DNA of 64,000 nucleotides. Origin: Clavelina lepadiformis (Eukaryota; Chordata; Ascidiacea; Aplousobranchia; Clavelinidae). The notes under the pieces were generated by a model, which worked only from the letters and a program-made list of their open reading frames with translations, had not been told where the DNA came from and did not search any database. Positions 14,901 through 27,800 of the stretch are shown one piece after another. Within the stretch, counting starts at the first letter, position 1; every line of letters starts with the position of its first letter. The position numbers were made by a program, and so were the translations under genes. Location of the stretch: positions 5,208,001 to 5,272,000 of the forward strand of contig NC_135242.1 in NCBI RefSeq assembly GCF_947623445.1, written 5' to 3'.

Positions 14901-16393
14901 GGATCTGAAGTACAACAATTCTGCGAGATCCGACTATTCCCAGTTTAATTTGAATGCTGTACTCAATCAGTTCCAAAGCCACTGTTCATCAGTGCTTTTC
15001 GACCTCTAGGTCTCGACCCAAAACTAGGTCACCAAGTAAGATTTGCAAATCGTGTTTCATAGGTTAAAAGCAATGTTAAGCTCAAAACATATAACTCACG
15101 TAAGGTAAAAATAAAAAATTGCAAAATCGTTAGAACAGCATATAGTGTCGAAACGGTAAGAGACTGCCAACTAAAAGGCTAAGTGGTTTTTGGAAAACAC
15201 AAAGGATAATACCACGTTGTCAACAACACTATGCAGTTTACACAATAAGTGACTGCGACTGCTGACGCGATGCTTCTATATTTCTTCTCTTTTGTTTTGC
15301 CATAATGCATATTTTAGTTGTTTTCCGGCCATGGTTTTGATCTGTTCTTCGTTGCTATTACGTCCGAGACTATATATCTAGGGCTATGTGTCAGCACAAA
15401 TTCTCGTTGGTATAGTTTATGGCAAAAATATAAAATGAATGAAAAGTCAATGTACACACCACACACAAATTGTTGAAATTTGAATTATACAACGACATTC
15501 ATTGACTTTTGCGACCAATGCTACCAGATATTTTTCTCACACGTGCTTTGTTTTAGTACGTTTGTTTGTTTTTCATTGACTTTTTACAAGAAAATAGTCT
15601 TAGCGCTGGGTCTGAGAAGCATGAGAAAGGTATAGTAAGTTACAGTATATGCTACTTCCCTTATATTATATACTCGGTATTCTGTATGTAAAACTTTTGT
15701 TGCACACAACAAAAACAGCTTCTTAAAGTTAACCAAGTAGCACTTTATGAGTTAATGATTTAGAGTAGACTTTAAGAAATTACGAAAAGCTAAAGGCTTC
15801 GTTTGGAATTGTGTAAAGATAATGAAATCTCAAATGCTTTTCTTATTTTACAAAACCGTGGATCTACCTTCGTTGTAAAACGCATTTTTATCCTTTTATA
15901 ATCTTTGCTGCCATCAGGCGAGTTTCTGTGGGATCTACTCAGTTAATTAATTCGGTTATTTTAGTTTTTTAGCCTACATTTTAAATCTAACGGTGGTCGG
16001 TTCCACCGACAAACGATTCAGCCAACAATTGTTGTTTGGGTCGTCCTGGGTTGAATCGACCTATAGCCAAAGTCAACAGAAGTAACAGATTGTTTCAAAC
16101 GGTTGTCATTTTACGGCAGGTCATTGGGGCTGTCGCGCAACCGTGGAATACAATCGATATGGAAACTACTACGGTGGATACAATTATGGAAATTACGGTT
16201 GGAACAGGCCGTCGTACTACAGAGGCTACTACCATCATCCGCGTGCCAATTCCTACCTGCAAAGACGTAAGCCGGCAAGATACAGCCTGTACAGAAGGTA
16301 TCGAAATCAGCAGTTTTATATCATACTTCATATGTTTTTCTCGGTAACTGGTTACGCTTTATTCTTCATTTCAGCGGCTACGGGAAGCGATAA
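5988..16393 (+). CDS. secreted vWA / laminin-type EGF repeat protein with Thr-rich linker and Gly-Tyr-Arg tail
   Basis: Thirteen exons: 5988-6081, 7639-7781, 8438-8554, 9247-9383, 9473-9663, 10763-10909, 11961-12195, 12927-13129, 13777-13991, 14122-14215, 14517-14774, 16120-16297, 16375-16393; all GT-AG with matching phases, 676 residues. Exon 1 encodes a signal peptide (about residues 1-22). Exons 2-5 encode one von Willebrand A domain (about 33-222) with a complete metal-ion site: D44, S46 and S48 in DGSHS, Thr near 123, and D157 in MTDG. Exons 6-10 (228-526) encode roughly five cysteine-rich laminin-type EGF modules (CDC, CNC, CECNG, CDCNGN and CDCSDKG starts). Exon 11 has 12 consecutive threonines at 551-562, then a Cys/Trp-rich stretch; exons 12-13 give a Tyr, Gly and Arg-rich basic tail ending GYGKR. 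It should be an extracellular matrix or adhesion protein. The whole architecture matches no family I can name. The 3' end is the least certain: reading through the last donor would give a longer tail. Confidence 0.82.
7639..9663 (+). other. von Willebrand A domain block (exons 2-5)
   Basis: Four exons together encode one vWA domain with the DxSxS, Thr and Asp residues of the metal-ion-dependent adhesion site intact, so divalent-cation-dependent ligand binding is plausible. The second exon of the block, 8438-8554, is phase 0 at both ends and encodes a 39-residue charged segment, so skipping it would keep the frame but break the fold. Confidence 0.8.
11014..11281 (+). repeat. 268-bp dispersed repeat, copy A
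   Basis: This intron segment begins CTTAAGGCGGCGTCAACCACC and ends CATGCTAATTTTTAGCC. It is highly similar along its full length, in inverted orientation, to 43077-43344. It has no terminal inverted repeat that I can see and no open frame. Confidence 0.85.
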
Positions 16394-19300
16394 AGTGGTG
16401 AAGACTTTGCAATTTGCGAAAAAAGCCATGGGTTTGAGGGCTAATTCTTTTATCCCGATGCCGTGCTTATAGCAATATATATACCCTACCCTATTACTTA
16501 TGATGCCTTGTGTATAATATAGCTTTTTGCTTATTGCTATTTCACATTTCTTTGCTGACGTTTTTTATCTTGTGCTGTCATTTATGATAGGCAATGTTGT
16601 CCATGGAATTTGTTTCTGTCTCTCTAACATTTCGTGACAGTGTGTGACTGCCCATCTCATGTAAATTTTAATTCCATCACTATTTTAGTAGTATAAAGTG
16701 CATTGTATGATGTCCAGCACTAACATAGATTTCTACTTCTTGATGTTGAAGAATAAACGTTTCAACATGACGAACAAAAACAGCAAATAAGTCACGACAA
16801 ACGTTCTTAGATTAAGCGTTTCATGATATTTAAATATTTCGGAAAACATGGAATCGTAACAATATCTATGTCCCATAAAGAGCTCCAGTTCCATGGACAA
16901 CTCAGATGATTGAGTTGTATATAACTAAATACTGATGTTTAACATTCAACATGCTCATTCAGTTGCTAATCGTGACTGTTTTAACATTGCTTAAAAGTAT
17001 TACATTTCTTGCTTTTGTTGAAATTTTTTAGACTGCCACATGTAATACAGCATATTTCTCTTTCGTCGGTTTTACAATGGACAGCTCAACGTAATCAAAC
17101 ATCACAGAAGTTCCTATAGCCTACTAATTATATGTACCGAGTTAATTTTGCACATAGCACATTAAATGACTTAACAAGCTTTAAAAACTGTAGGGTATAG
17201 GCTTCCTCAGTATCGAATTTTCACAGTAGGCCTATAGCATGTACCAAAAATAGGCTATCAGTTTAGCTCTGAAAATGTTCCCTTGTCCGAAATCACCATC
17301 AGCCTTAAAGAACTTTCGCAAAAGGACAGTGGGACCAGACTGGACAAAGCGAAAAGGTCTGGTTTATTTAAAATTGATCCGTATAAGCCAAAATTCCAGT
17401 TCAAAGCTGCAGCCGACCAGATAACTACTCAATAAGTTCTCAATGAGCTGAATACGAATACGAAAAATGAGTAAATTTCTTGGTAAATTTTACACAAGGA
17501 AAATGATAGGCAACAAGTAAGAAAGCGGATAAACCCTGGATTAGATAACATTTACTCTGAACTCAATAACACTTTGTACAAACAATAAACACAGACCTGG
17601 CTACTCAATTTTTTGCAGTATTGAGCCCTCTTGCATGCCGCGCCTGTGGCGAAAAGTAGTTCTTCGTTTTAACAAAACCGGGCAAAGATTTCAACAAACT
17701 TAGTCCCAAAATCTTTAGTTCGATATCACTCCTTCGCCACAAATACAAATTCCTGGAACGTAATTCGTTAAACCGAACGATAGCTATTCTGAAGAGTACC
17801 TTAATTGATTCCAGAATAGCTTTTGACCAGAAAATTCATGCCCATGACAAACACTAAAGCCGAAACAACATAGTGTTAACCGTTTTTGAATAAGATTCAG
17901 TGGAGCGATTGTAGTGGACCTCAGTAGGCTACAGCATAAGTTACCGTGAAATACCGTCGACTCTCGAGTAAAATCGTCGACCTCACGCAAGACTGCTGAC
18001 TGCTGACTGCCGTCCTGTCTGCTTTCTTCGAGCAATGATAAAAACAGGATATTTCAAGTTGGCTTATGTCGAACGAAGAAACAGCAGCTGGAGAAAAACA
18101 GAATTATTTTTTCCACAAGACAGTGGTCTGGCATTAATCATTTTCTTCTTACATTTTTTTTTCTTCTTTCTTTTCTACTTCCACCAATAATAACCCACAC
18201 CATAAGGACACTGTCTTTACGCAGCTGACTTATGCCAGACAGCACAAAGTTTCAACCTCAACAAAATCGAAAGAATCTTAACCGAAGCAACATTCATGAA
18301 TCTTATGAGATAGGGTAATATAGTCTCTGACTGGCGCAAAAAAATTTTGAGTCATGGTTGTCGCGCATCGAAAACGCGTATGTGGCGCTTCTTGCTAAAG
18401 GCCAAAATCTGAGATAATTATTTCTCAACTAATAGCTGATAGTGATCAATGAATCTCGCCTCAAACGCAACCGATTTAATGAACAATTGTGTGCATTAGT
18501 GTTCAGTTATTTTCTTTATGAAGTAGCCTAGCCTATCCTACTCTATTGTCCCATGCTATTATGTTTCCATGTGTCGAAGTTTTGTTGTCTATGCTTTGTA
18601 TTCATTTTAATGATCTTATGTCAACGACTCGGCAGCAAAGTTGCTTTAGTCGAGTAAAATTTTTAGTGGTCACTTTATTTCAACCGCTGTTGAATCTTAC
18701 GACGCAAAACTCCCTGGAAAAGCTGAGTTTCAAAAGTTCCTAAATCGAGGAAAGAAAATCTCCTTTAAGCTTCCAGAGTCCACGTCTTTGGTTCGAGCTT
18801 CAGGATTTACTAAGCAACAAAGTAGTAGTTTTTTCAAATCCTTTGAGAAACAGCTTGAAGCAACAATCTAGATCTAGCTAATACGTTTAACATGGATCAA
18901 TCTTGGATCAAGTTGTCGAGAGTAACAGTTTAAAAAAATAAAAGACCACTTACAACAAGAACGACTGTCATCTATCGGCCACTGTTGTCCAAAACTTTTC
19001 TCCGTTCGAGGATAAAGATTGTGACCATACCACGCTCCATACAATGTATTTTATCTGGTCATACACGCTTTTTATTTTATCTGCAATCATATTTCCATTT
19101 TTCGGTGAATAGTGTCATCCAAAATGCAATTGTAAAAATTTCTCTATGCCTTTATAAGCGCCAAATGAAATCTATATAGAATGTTTAATTCAAAATCTCA
19201 CAACCATAATTTTTATTTGTTGAGATTTTGTTACGAGATAAATTATTGGGTCCAAGCAAATGAGATTTCCAGGGCTAGACTGGGGGCCAAGTCTACAAGG

Positions 19301-20431
19301 TTTCCGGCGAAGTTATGGGTATTGGGTTGGGTCATAGCCTCATAGGTCTACAAACTCTACATACTGGGAAGTGGAATAGGAATAGGCATAGGCCGAGCAG
19401 CCTAGATTAACTTGGTAACTAGAACCTGAGAAGCGCAATAAGTATAGTTAAGATTTAGCGCTGAATAGAATAGATGGGGCTATATCTAGGCGGCATAGGC
19501 CTATTACTGTTACCATGTAGCCTACCGCCCTAACCTGCTTTATAAGTGGTAGTCTATAGGCCTTTTCCAGTTACCAATATATAGGCCTATAGGCTACTCG
19601 GATCTTATTTACTTTTGCATCCCCATATCACTGTATCAGGATCGAGTATTGAGGAATTATTAGGTAATATTTCTTTTCGGGTCCAGTCGCAGAAGGGCAC
19701 AACCACAGGATGCCTTTGCATACTAGGCCTAGACCCCATACCCCAGCTACTCAAATTGTGACATCATCTGGTAGTGCACTTCTGCACTAAACCCCATGCC
19801 CTGACTGCCTGTAGAAAAGTGGGCTTTCAGTGCGCCATTAAGGTGCTGAGGTTAGTGAAATAAATACACCAATCAATCTAATGCCAAAATTCCTGCCACG
19901 CGCCAATTGTCATCTACAAACATACCATGTAGACCAGTATGCCTAGTATAGAATATGTAGTACATCGGTGATTGATGATTTTATGCCGATAAATTTGCAC
20001 TTGAGCTAATTTTCTGCAGCAGATTTGTTGTACTTAAACTTTCCAGTTGGGGAAGTCTAAGAGCAGCAGAGAAAGAATACTGTGGAGTGTTTTATGACAC
20101 CAAACTCATTTTTATAATAAAACTGAAAAACAGAGCTGATAAAAACGTTTTACGCAATTTGTACGTCTGGTCAAGCCAATTGTAGTCTAATTTGTGTTGA
20201 TGATGATTTCATGCCACAAATATCTGGTGTTACTTTCAAAATTTTTATTTTAAACCAAGTAGCAGCCTAGTAAGGAAAGATTCTGGGTTTCTTTTTAACA
20301 CTCGCACATGAAGCCCTGACTCCTAAATGAAGAGTTATAAATGAGAAAATGTTATTCCTCAATGCTTAATCCTGGTATGGGAGTTCAGAAATTAAGAAGA
20401 CTCATTTTTTGATTGGCCTTGCTTTCGTGTT
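16394..20431. other. 3' UTR and intergenic DNA
   Basis: After the poly(A) signal at 16752 no gene is visible. There is a polypyrimidine tract near 18150-18182 and a cluster of the palindrome TAGGCCTA at 17227, 19496, 19582 and 19724. No exon could be supported on either strand. Confidence 0.5.
16752..16757 (+). promoter_or_regulatory. candidate polyadenylation signal of the vWA/EGF gene
   Basis: AATAAA 359 bases after the stop codon at 16391-16393; the first clear signal downstream. Confidence 0.45.
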
Positions 20432-21329
20432 TTATAAGTAGGGCAATTATTTTTTGACCTAAAAAACTAAAAATTTTGACCTAAAAATTGAAAATTTTGA
20501 CAAATTTTGACATTAAAAAACTTTTTTTTGACAAATTTTGACATATGAAGAATTCAAGTAGTTAAATTACGCTTTATTGTACAAAACGTTAAAATTTATT
20601 GTAGTACAACGAGAGATACTTTTCTACATTTAAAAAAAAACAAGACCCTGGTTATTCTCGAATAAAATTGCTGACTAAATAGTTAAGTTGAAAAACAGGG
20701 TAAGGAAGTAGACACACATAGAAATAGGACAGAATACAAAATAAGTGGCAACGTTGGAGCCAAATATGGCTGTAGGCTAATCTAACTAAAACGAAAGAAT
20801 GTGCAAAAGTCTAACAGAAGGGCAAAATCTGAACACGGACCTAGCCTATTCTGAAAATGGAAATGAGCTAATTACAAATCACTGCCAAAACACTGCAGCT
20901 AAGACACAACAAAAACTGTTCAATACATTTGTCTAAACTAAAGATACATCAAGTATCTAAAGCAAAACCGAAACAAGAGCTGCACCTAACCTACAGCTGC
21001 CGCAAAATGACTTAGGACCTAGCAAAAATTTTACACGTTTTGAGATGTGTTGAGCATCACACCATATCAACCTAACTATTTAACTTAATGGTTTATGATT
21101 CACAATACGTAGACAATGGGCCATTTACAACAGTATAAAGTAGGCTACAAGGTGTAAAATGTTAAATGAAAAGTTCACTGACAGTGCAACCTCTACGAAA
21201 CCACGGCAATGCAGTTTGTAAAAAATTTTGACTTTGTAAACAATTTTGACATATTTTGACCTAACGCTAAAAATTTGACCAAATTTTGACTTTTTTTGAC
21301 AAGTCAAAAAATAATTGCCCTACTTATAA
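20432..21329. mobile_element. 886-bp non-autonomous DNA transposon with perfect terminal inverted repeats
   Basis: The unit 20438-21323 starts GTAGGGCAATTATTTTTTGAC and ends with its exact reverse complement, and is flanked on both sides by TTATAA (20432-20437 and 21324-21329), the likely target duplication. Because TTATAA is itself palindromic, its exact role as duplication or terminus cannot be decided. Next to both ends are clusters of TTTTGAC, all on the plus strand. No transposase frame is present, so it would need an enzyme in trans. The superfamily is not assigned. Confidence 0.88.
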
Positions 21330-21877
21330 GGTATTAATGGCCCCTTACTAAATCTGGTGAACAGCACCAAAATTGGGCAGGACTACACCTTAAAACGTTA
21401 AAAAAGGAATTACAAGTAACTAACTTGATGCCTGATAACGAGCATAAAATTTTTTTATCAATTTTAAGTTATGCACAAACATTGCTTAGCCTCAAAAGAT
21501 AAAGGTTTTAATATAATATTATATTTATATATCTTGTTGTAATTTTTTTGTGGAGCAAGCTGATTTGCTGTAAGACTTAATAATGTTAAAAAGCCTGACT
21601 TTATTACATTATGCATGATGTAGATCTCATGTAATAAACTTATGGATGCATACATAAAGCATGTCATCAATATATACTTTTGGTGTATGATTTTTGCGAC
21701 TTATAAATAAGCTAATGTTATCCATGTTTTTGAGTGCTTAAAATGACATTTGATATATCTATGATCTTTTTAGGCTTCATCATAATTATATATCTATATG
21801 TTATGTTGTGTTGAATTATAACTAAAATGCACGTGGAAAAGTGAATACGTGGTGTGTGCATTGTTAATAAGCGTACA

Positions 21878-24800
21878 ATGCCGGAAGAAACAAAAATTGT
21901 TTATTATATCGGGGACGAACAAACACCTTATGTCATAAAAGTCAATATATCTCCAGAAGTTGTGACACTTGGTGATTTTAAAGCGGCAGTCAAGAAACCT
22001 AACTACAAGTTCTTTTTTCGTTCCAAAGACCAAGATTTTGGGTGCGTACAAAGATATCTTTAAACAGAAATATTTAAAACCGTGCATTATAAGTTTTATT
22101 GCTGTATATGCTTTTGTTATTGACTTTTGAGCCGTATGGATAATTGCTATTCAGGAAAGTTTGTGTAATGAAGCATCTCATAATCAAAAACCAAACTCCA
22201 CCAAATTCTTTATATTACTAAAATCTTTTTGTATCGTACTGATATATACGTTTGTGCAATAAACTGCTTGTACAACAACATATGTACAAACTGTAATTTA
22301 CACAATTAAGTAAATTGCTGCTACGGTCATTTATGATGGGTGTATAGTTTAGTTTAAACATTAAAGTTAATAAAGCCTTGATCATCAACATTTTTACAGA
22401 GTTGTAAAAGAAGAAATCACTAACGATGATAGTCGTTTACCACTGTGTGAAAATCGGATTGTTGCTTGGGTAAACACATCAAGTTATTGTTATGTACCAT
22501 ATCAAAATATTGTATGTGTATTATCCACACACTATATATAGCCTATATTTGGCTGTATATATATATAAGTTATATAGCATCAGCATGGAGGAAGCAATAA
22601 TTTTCAATTGCTTCCTGAATGCTTTTGTATTTCGGTGTTGCATGTCTCACTGTATAAAATATATTAATTTGCTTTTTTTGCAATAGCTTGTAGCACCTGA
22701 CGTAGGTGAAACATCACAGCCATCGGTTCCTAACAATAACAGCAATTTAGGCCCACCGCAACGACCAGAGCCTTTTCAGTGAGTTTAATTATAAATCTAT
22801 TTGCTGCTTGTAATTTTGTCATTGTTCTAATGTGAAAACATACCCAATATGATATTATGTAAAGAAATTGCTTGTATGTTGTGTGATAGGTACAGTATTG
22901 TTCGAATTACTTGAAATTTAGTAACCTGCTAATTTTGGTTTATTTTATGCAGCGTTTCAGTTAAATGTAACAATATACTGTATATATATATATACAACTT
23001 CTATATACAGTATAATTAGTAAATTATTTATGAAGTGTGTTACCATCATCATTTATTTGTCTAAAGGCGAAACGGCAGCAGAATAAACGATGATACAGCA
23101 TCAACCATATCTGGATCAACTATTTCTAGTCACAGGGGAGGTAATGCAACTGCAAAAGTAGGCCTATCTCCTGGACTGAAGTTAGGTTAATCAAAAACTG
23201 AATTTGAATTTATTCATTCATTGTGCAATGCAGGTCGAATGCATCGGAATCGTCTCATGTACAATGACTATGGGAGCCAGTCCACTCTTGTTAGTAGTGA
23301 ATTTGATACGACATCGTGGGACTCCAGAGATGATATGAGCGAGTTAGTATTTATAGTTAAAAGTTATTTCAATATCATTTTCTTTTGGTTTATGTTAAGG
23401 GTATTTTACTATGACGGTTAAACTTTAGTGCATCCTGTACAGTTGCGTTATCCTGCCATGCAACACGTTTGAATACTGGATTTTAAATCTTTAGATTCAT
23501 GTTTTAATGCATGAATGCAGTAATGTATGCTTCCCAGGATTATCTCCCACTCGAAATAAAAGTGTAATAATATTTAAGGCAAGCCTTAACATGCTACAAT
23601 AATTTTGATGTGATCATATCTTCGTTGTCTTAGTCTATTACCGCTGTTGTGAGCAGAGATTTTTTGTGCACATTTGCTTTCAATGTAAAACCGAGTTGCA
23701 GTTTGAATGGTGTTACTTGTCATGTAGTACGTTTTCTGAAATGACGGTTTCATCAAGACACAAGCTAAGGCAGAAGCAGCGTCGCTACAAAAAGAAAAGA
23801 CCAAGGCCTGGATCAGACACTGTAAGTAAAAATTAAAGTGAATATTGCTTTTCTACACCATACTACAAGTCTGCACTTGAAACAAAGTGGGAGAATTCAA
23901 GTATATAGCTGTGTAATTGGATTGTGTCAACTGTCAAGTCATTTTTTCAGTTTATTTATAACAGTCTGATAATTATTTTTGTATGCCAGACCTCAACATA
24001 TTCCAGCAGTATCACAGACTCATCCATGTCACTTAACATACTTTCAGTAACTTTAAATATGGGTAAGTTATATTTTGCAGTAGATACTTTTACAAGTACA
24101 GGTAGTTGTAACCAGTGGTGGGATTCAGCCTGTTTGCACCGGTTCATGCGAACCGGTTCTTGGAATTTTAAGGACTTCTGTGGGCCGGTTGTTAAGAAGC
24201 GTATGTATAGGCCTATGTGTATATCGGCCCCGGGTCAATATGGCATGCTGCCAGTGAGAGAACCGGTTGTTAGAATATTTGAATCCCACCACTGGTTGTA
24301 ACTATATACTATATACAGTATTTAATATTCCTAGCTAATGTTTTAAAGATCTTTGTTACCATTACATGTAATGTGGGTTGCTTCAATCTTATTGACCAAA
24401 TATTTTTTCTTTAATTTTTTACAACTTTAGAGAAATACAATTTTCTTGGAATTAGCATCGTTGGCCAGACCAATGAAAAAGGGGATGGTGGAATTTACAT
24501 TGGTTCTATCATGAAAGGGTAAGTTTTAAAACATAAAACCGTTTGCTATGTTTAAATTGTGTCTGGAGAGACAGTAAAGCTCTCCTCATTTAAACTTACT
24601 GACTTATACACCTTTCCATTTTGCTCTGGTTGGACAAAAATAGGAGTTACTAGTATGAATAGGTTAGTTCATAAATCTTAACTACATAAGTGACAGCAGC
24701 ATACAATGGCCATGTTGTTGGAATAGGGGGTCATAGTTTTCTGGCTCATTAAATTTGATGTCAGTCAGTGTGCGAATACTATATGATTGATTTTTGGTAT

Positions 24801-27800
24801 CATTGGAAAGCTTTCTTGGGAGGAATTTAAATTTGTTTACTTCTTTAGCTTATACCGACAATTGATCACTCTGTTAATCATTAACTGAATTATGATCGAA
24901 TGATATTGTCGGTTTTTAAGCTTTCCTGTAAGATTTCATTTGTATTATTAATCATCTATTCCTAATTTCAGTCATTTTACAAACTTGGAAGGTACAAACT
25001 TCTTGAACCAAATGGTGTAGAAAACTAAAAAAGAAATGTATCTTTATGATTACTTTGCCCTCAAGGCATTTATCAGGGTTTAATAAAACTATTGATTATA
25101 CTAATGCCTAAACTACTTAGCTTGGCAGCTAATACTAATCTGATATTATATACAAACACAAAATGCATCCTATGGTGCACATTAAGTAGTGATAGTGTCA
25201 AAACGATAACATAGTATATAACAATTATTATAATATGCTGAATCACTTGAATTCAAAATAATTCATGGTCAGAATTTCTATTGTTAATATTTTGTTTTTC
25301 TGCTTAATTTATTTTTGTAAAGATATCGCATTGACTTTAAACTATATTCTTGACACAGTGGAGCTGTAGCAGCAAATGGTCGTGTAGATCCTGGAGATAT
25401 GCTACTGCAAGTCAACGATGTTAACTTTGAAAATATGTCTAATGAAGATGCCGTAAGGGTGCTTCGCGAGATTGTTCACAAGCCAGGGTTGGAAATGCTT
25501 GCTTGTCTTTTTTATTCGATACTGTGTAATGGTGTCAGTTTCAAGAGAAAGAACTTGTTTGTTCTAATTTGATCCAATACTTTTCAGATCAATAACTTTA
25601 ACAGTTGCCAAATGTTGGGACCCCAATCCTGAAAGCAGTTACTTCACCATACCTAAGGACGAACCAGTACGACCTATTGATCCTGCTGCTTGGGCCAGTC
25701 ACATTGTGGCTGTACAAGGTAACAATTTTGGTCAAGTTCTAGTCATTGTTATGTTGCATACATATAAACTAAAGTATATATGTTTACGCTTTTGAGCACA
25801 AATCACTGTGTATCTGCAGTTGGAATCATGCATGTTGTACAGATACATGTTTATGTTGATTTTTTGTGTGTATGTTTGCTTTGATTGTTTGAGAGTTGGA
25901 ACTATTTGTGTAAGGTACACATTGTGTATCTTCATGTGTAAAGCCTAAATATGTGTCTTAGTTTTTACATTAATGTTGTGCTGTAACTGTTCGACTAGCA
26001 GTTGCACAAACCACACTAATATTTATTATGCAGTTTGCCGTTTTAAAGGTAGGCAGTTCCATAAGAATGAAGTTTAGCTAAGTCATAGAAGAAATTTAAG
26101 TAGTTATAGTGAGCCATTACAGTTACGTTCATAATAATTTGCAGTATATGTTAACACTTAACAAGGGAATATTACTTCCAACTTATACTAAAACTGATAC
26201 ATGTATTTTTTAGTTTAGTGAATAGTAAAAACCTATAGTTCTGTATATAAGCCATCAAAGAGTTAGCATTTTAATATAAGTTGAAAATAAAATATGAGGT
26301 GAAAATGAAGTATATACTTTATCTTTCAATTCGCAAAGAATTTGTGTTGTGGTTAAAAGCACTTGGTCTGGTTAAGAAAAAGTGGAATGTCAAGCAATGC
26401 GTCAATTCCAAGATTCATGGTTGTACTTAACTGAATTTCGTTCCAAGGCTAATTTTTGCAAACATTTATTGGAAGTTGTTGTGCTTTTATCTCGATTTCA
26501 TACTAAATATACTTGTTACAGGTAATTTTCCAGGCACGACTCCTCCCTACACAACACAGGAAACTAGTTCAGATACACTTGCCAGCTCTTTGCCTGAATC
26601 AGAACGTAAGTGCCATTTTCTCCATGCTAACTGATGGCGAATCTTTTAAATTTTGAAGCTTTAGGAAATATTTTGAATCTAGGCCAGTTATGTTCAACTG
26701 AGATGCCCTACTGGACAAAAACTGATGTCGCTTTTTCAATGATGGCCGTACATTAAACATTTTTCTTTGCTTTGTGTATGCTGATAAAAAAGTTTTGACA
26801 AATCAAGACAACAAAACATTCTACTGTAAGATTAGATCTGTGGATTCTGATCAATTTCCACCAGTCAACGGTTTTTCAACAACTGTTTGCTACTTATCAT
26901 AATTAAGACTATTTATCATTACGTCGTGCATGTGAGACAGTAAAAACCTTTAAATGGACGGCATGAAACCCTCAAGCTCAGGCATGGTTGGACATAGCTA
27001 ACCTAGACAGAAGTATACAAATAACAATACCGGCAGTTAACTAGTTGTGATTTGTTTCTGAGTTAAATTTTCATTCTCTTAAGATTCCCTTCGCTTGAAT
27101 TGATCTTTAACTTGAATCTACGCAGTGTTAATTGTTTTTACTTTTGAAAGGTTATGACATGCCACTTTCAGTACACAGCGATATGGCTGCCGTTGTGAAA
27201 ATACTTAAAATGCCGGACAGTGGCTTGGATGTTAAGACAAGAATGTGGCTGAAAATAACCATTCCAAATGCATTTATCGGTATAAATTTCTTTGTATTTG
27301 GTGCATCAGACTTATATTAAGTATATAATAATTTTGTAGCATTTGTACCTAAAAATGGTTTAGTGCTACGCTACATTATGTATAATAAATTAATTACTCT
27401 TAAAAACCCTCGCGTTTGATGATATAATTATTGTGGTTTATGTTAGCTGCGCACAATACATGCATTGAAAGTTAATGTTTGTCATTAAGCACTCGTTACA
27501 ACATTAATCCAGGTTCTGATCTCGTTGACTGGCTCACACAAAAGGTGGAAGGACTCAGCGAGCGGCGAGATGCTAGAAAATATGCCTCAAGTTTACTGAA
27601 AATGGGTTATATCCGACATACAGTTAACAAAATTACCTTCTCTGAACAATGTTACTACGTTTTTGGAGATTACAATGGACATGGTATGCATAAAGGTAAT
27701 TTCCGTATGCACTGTATGTGCAGGATAGGTACTGCACCAGAAAAGCTTTACTTTGAATAATAAAAATTCTTTGTGCCTGGCTTAATTTCGTGAAGGTAAA

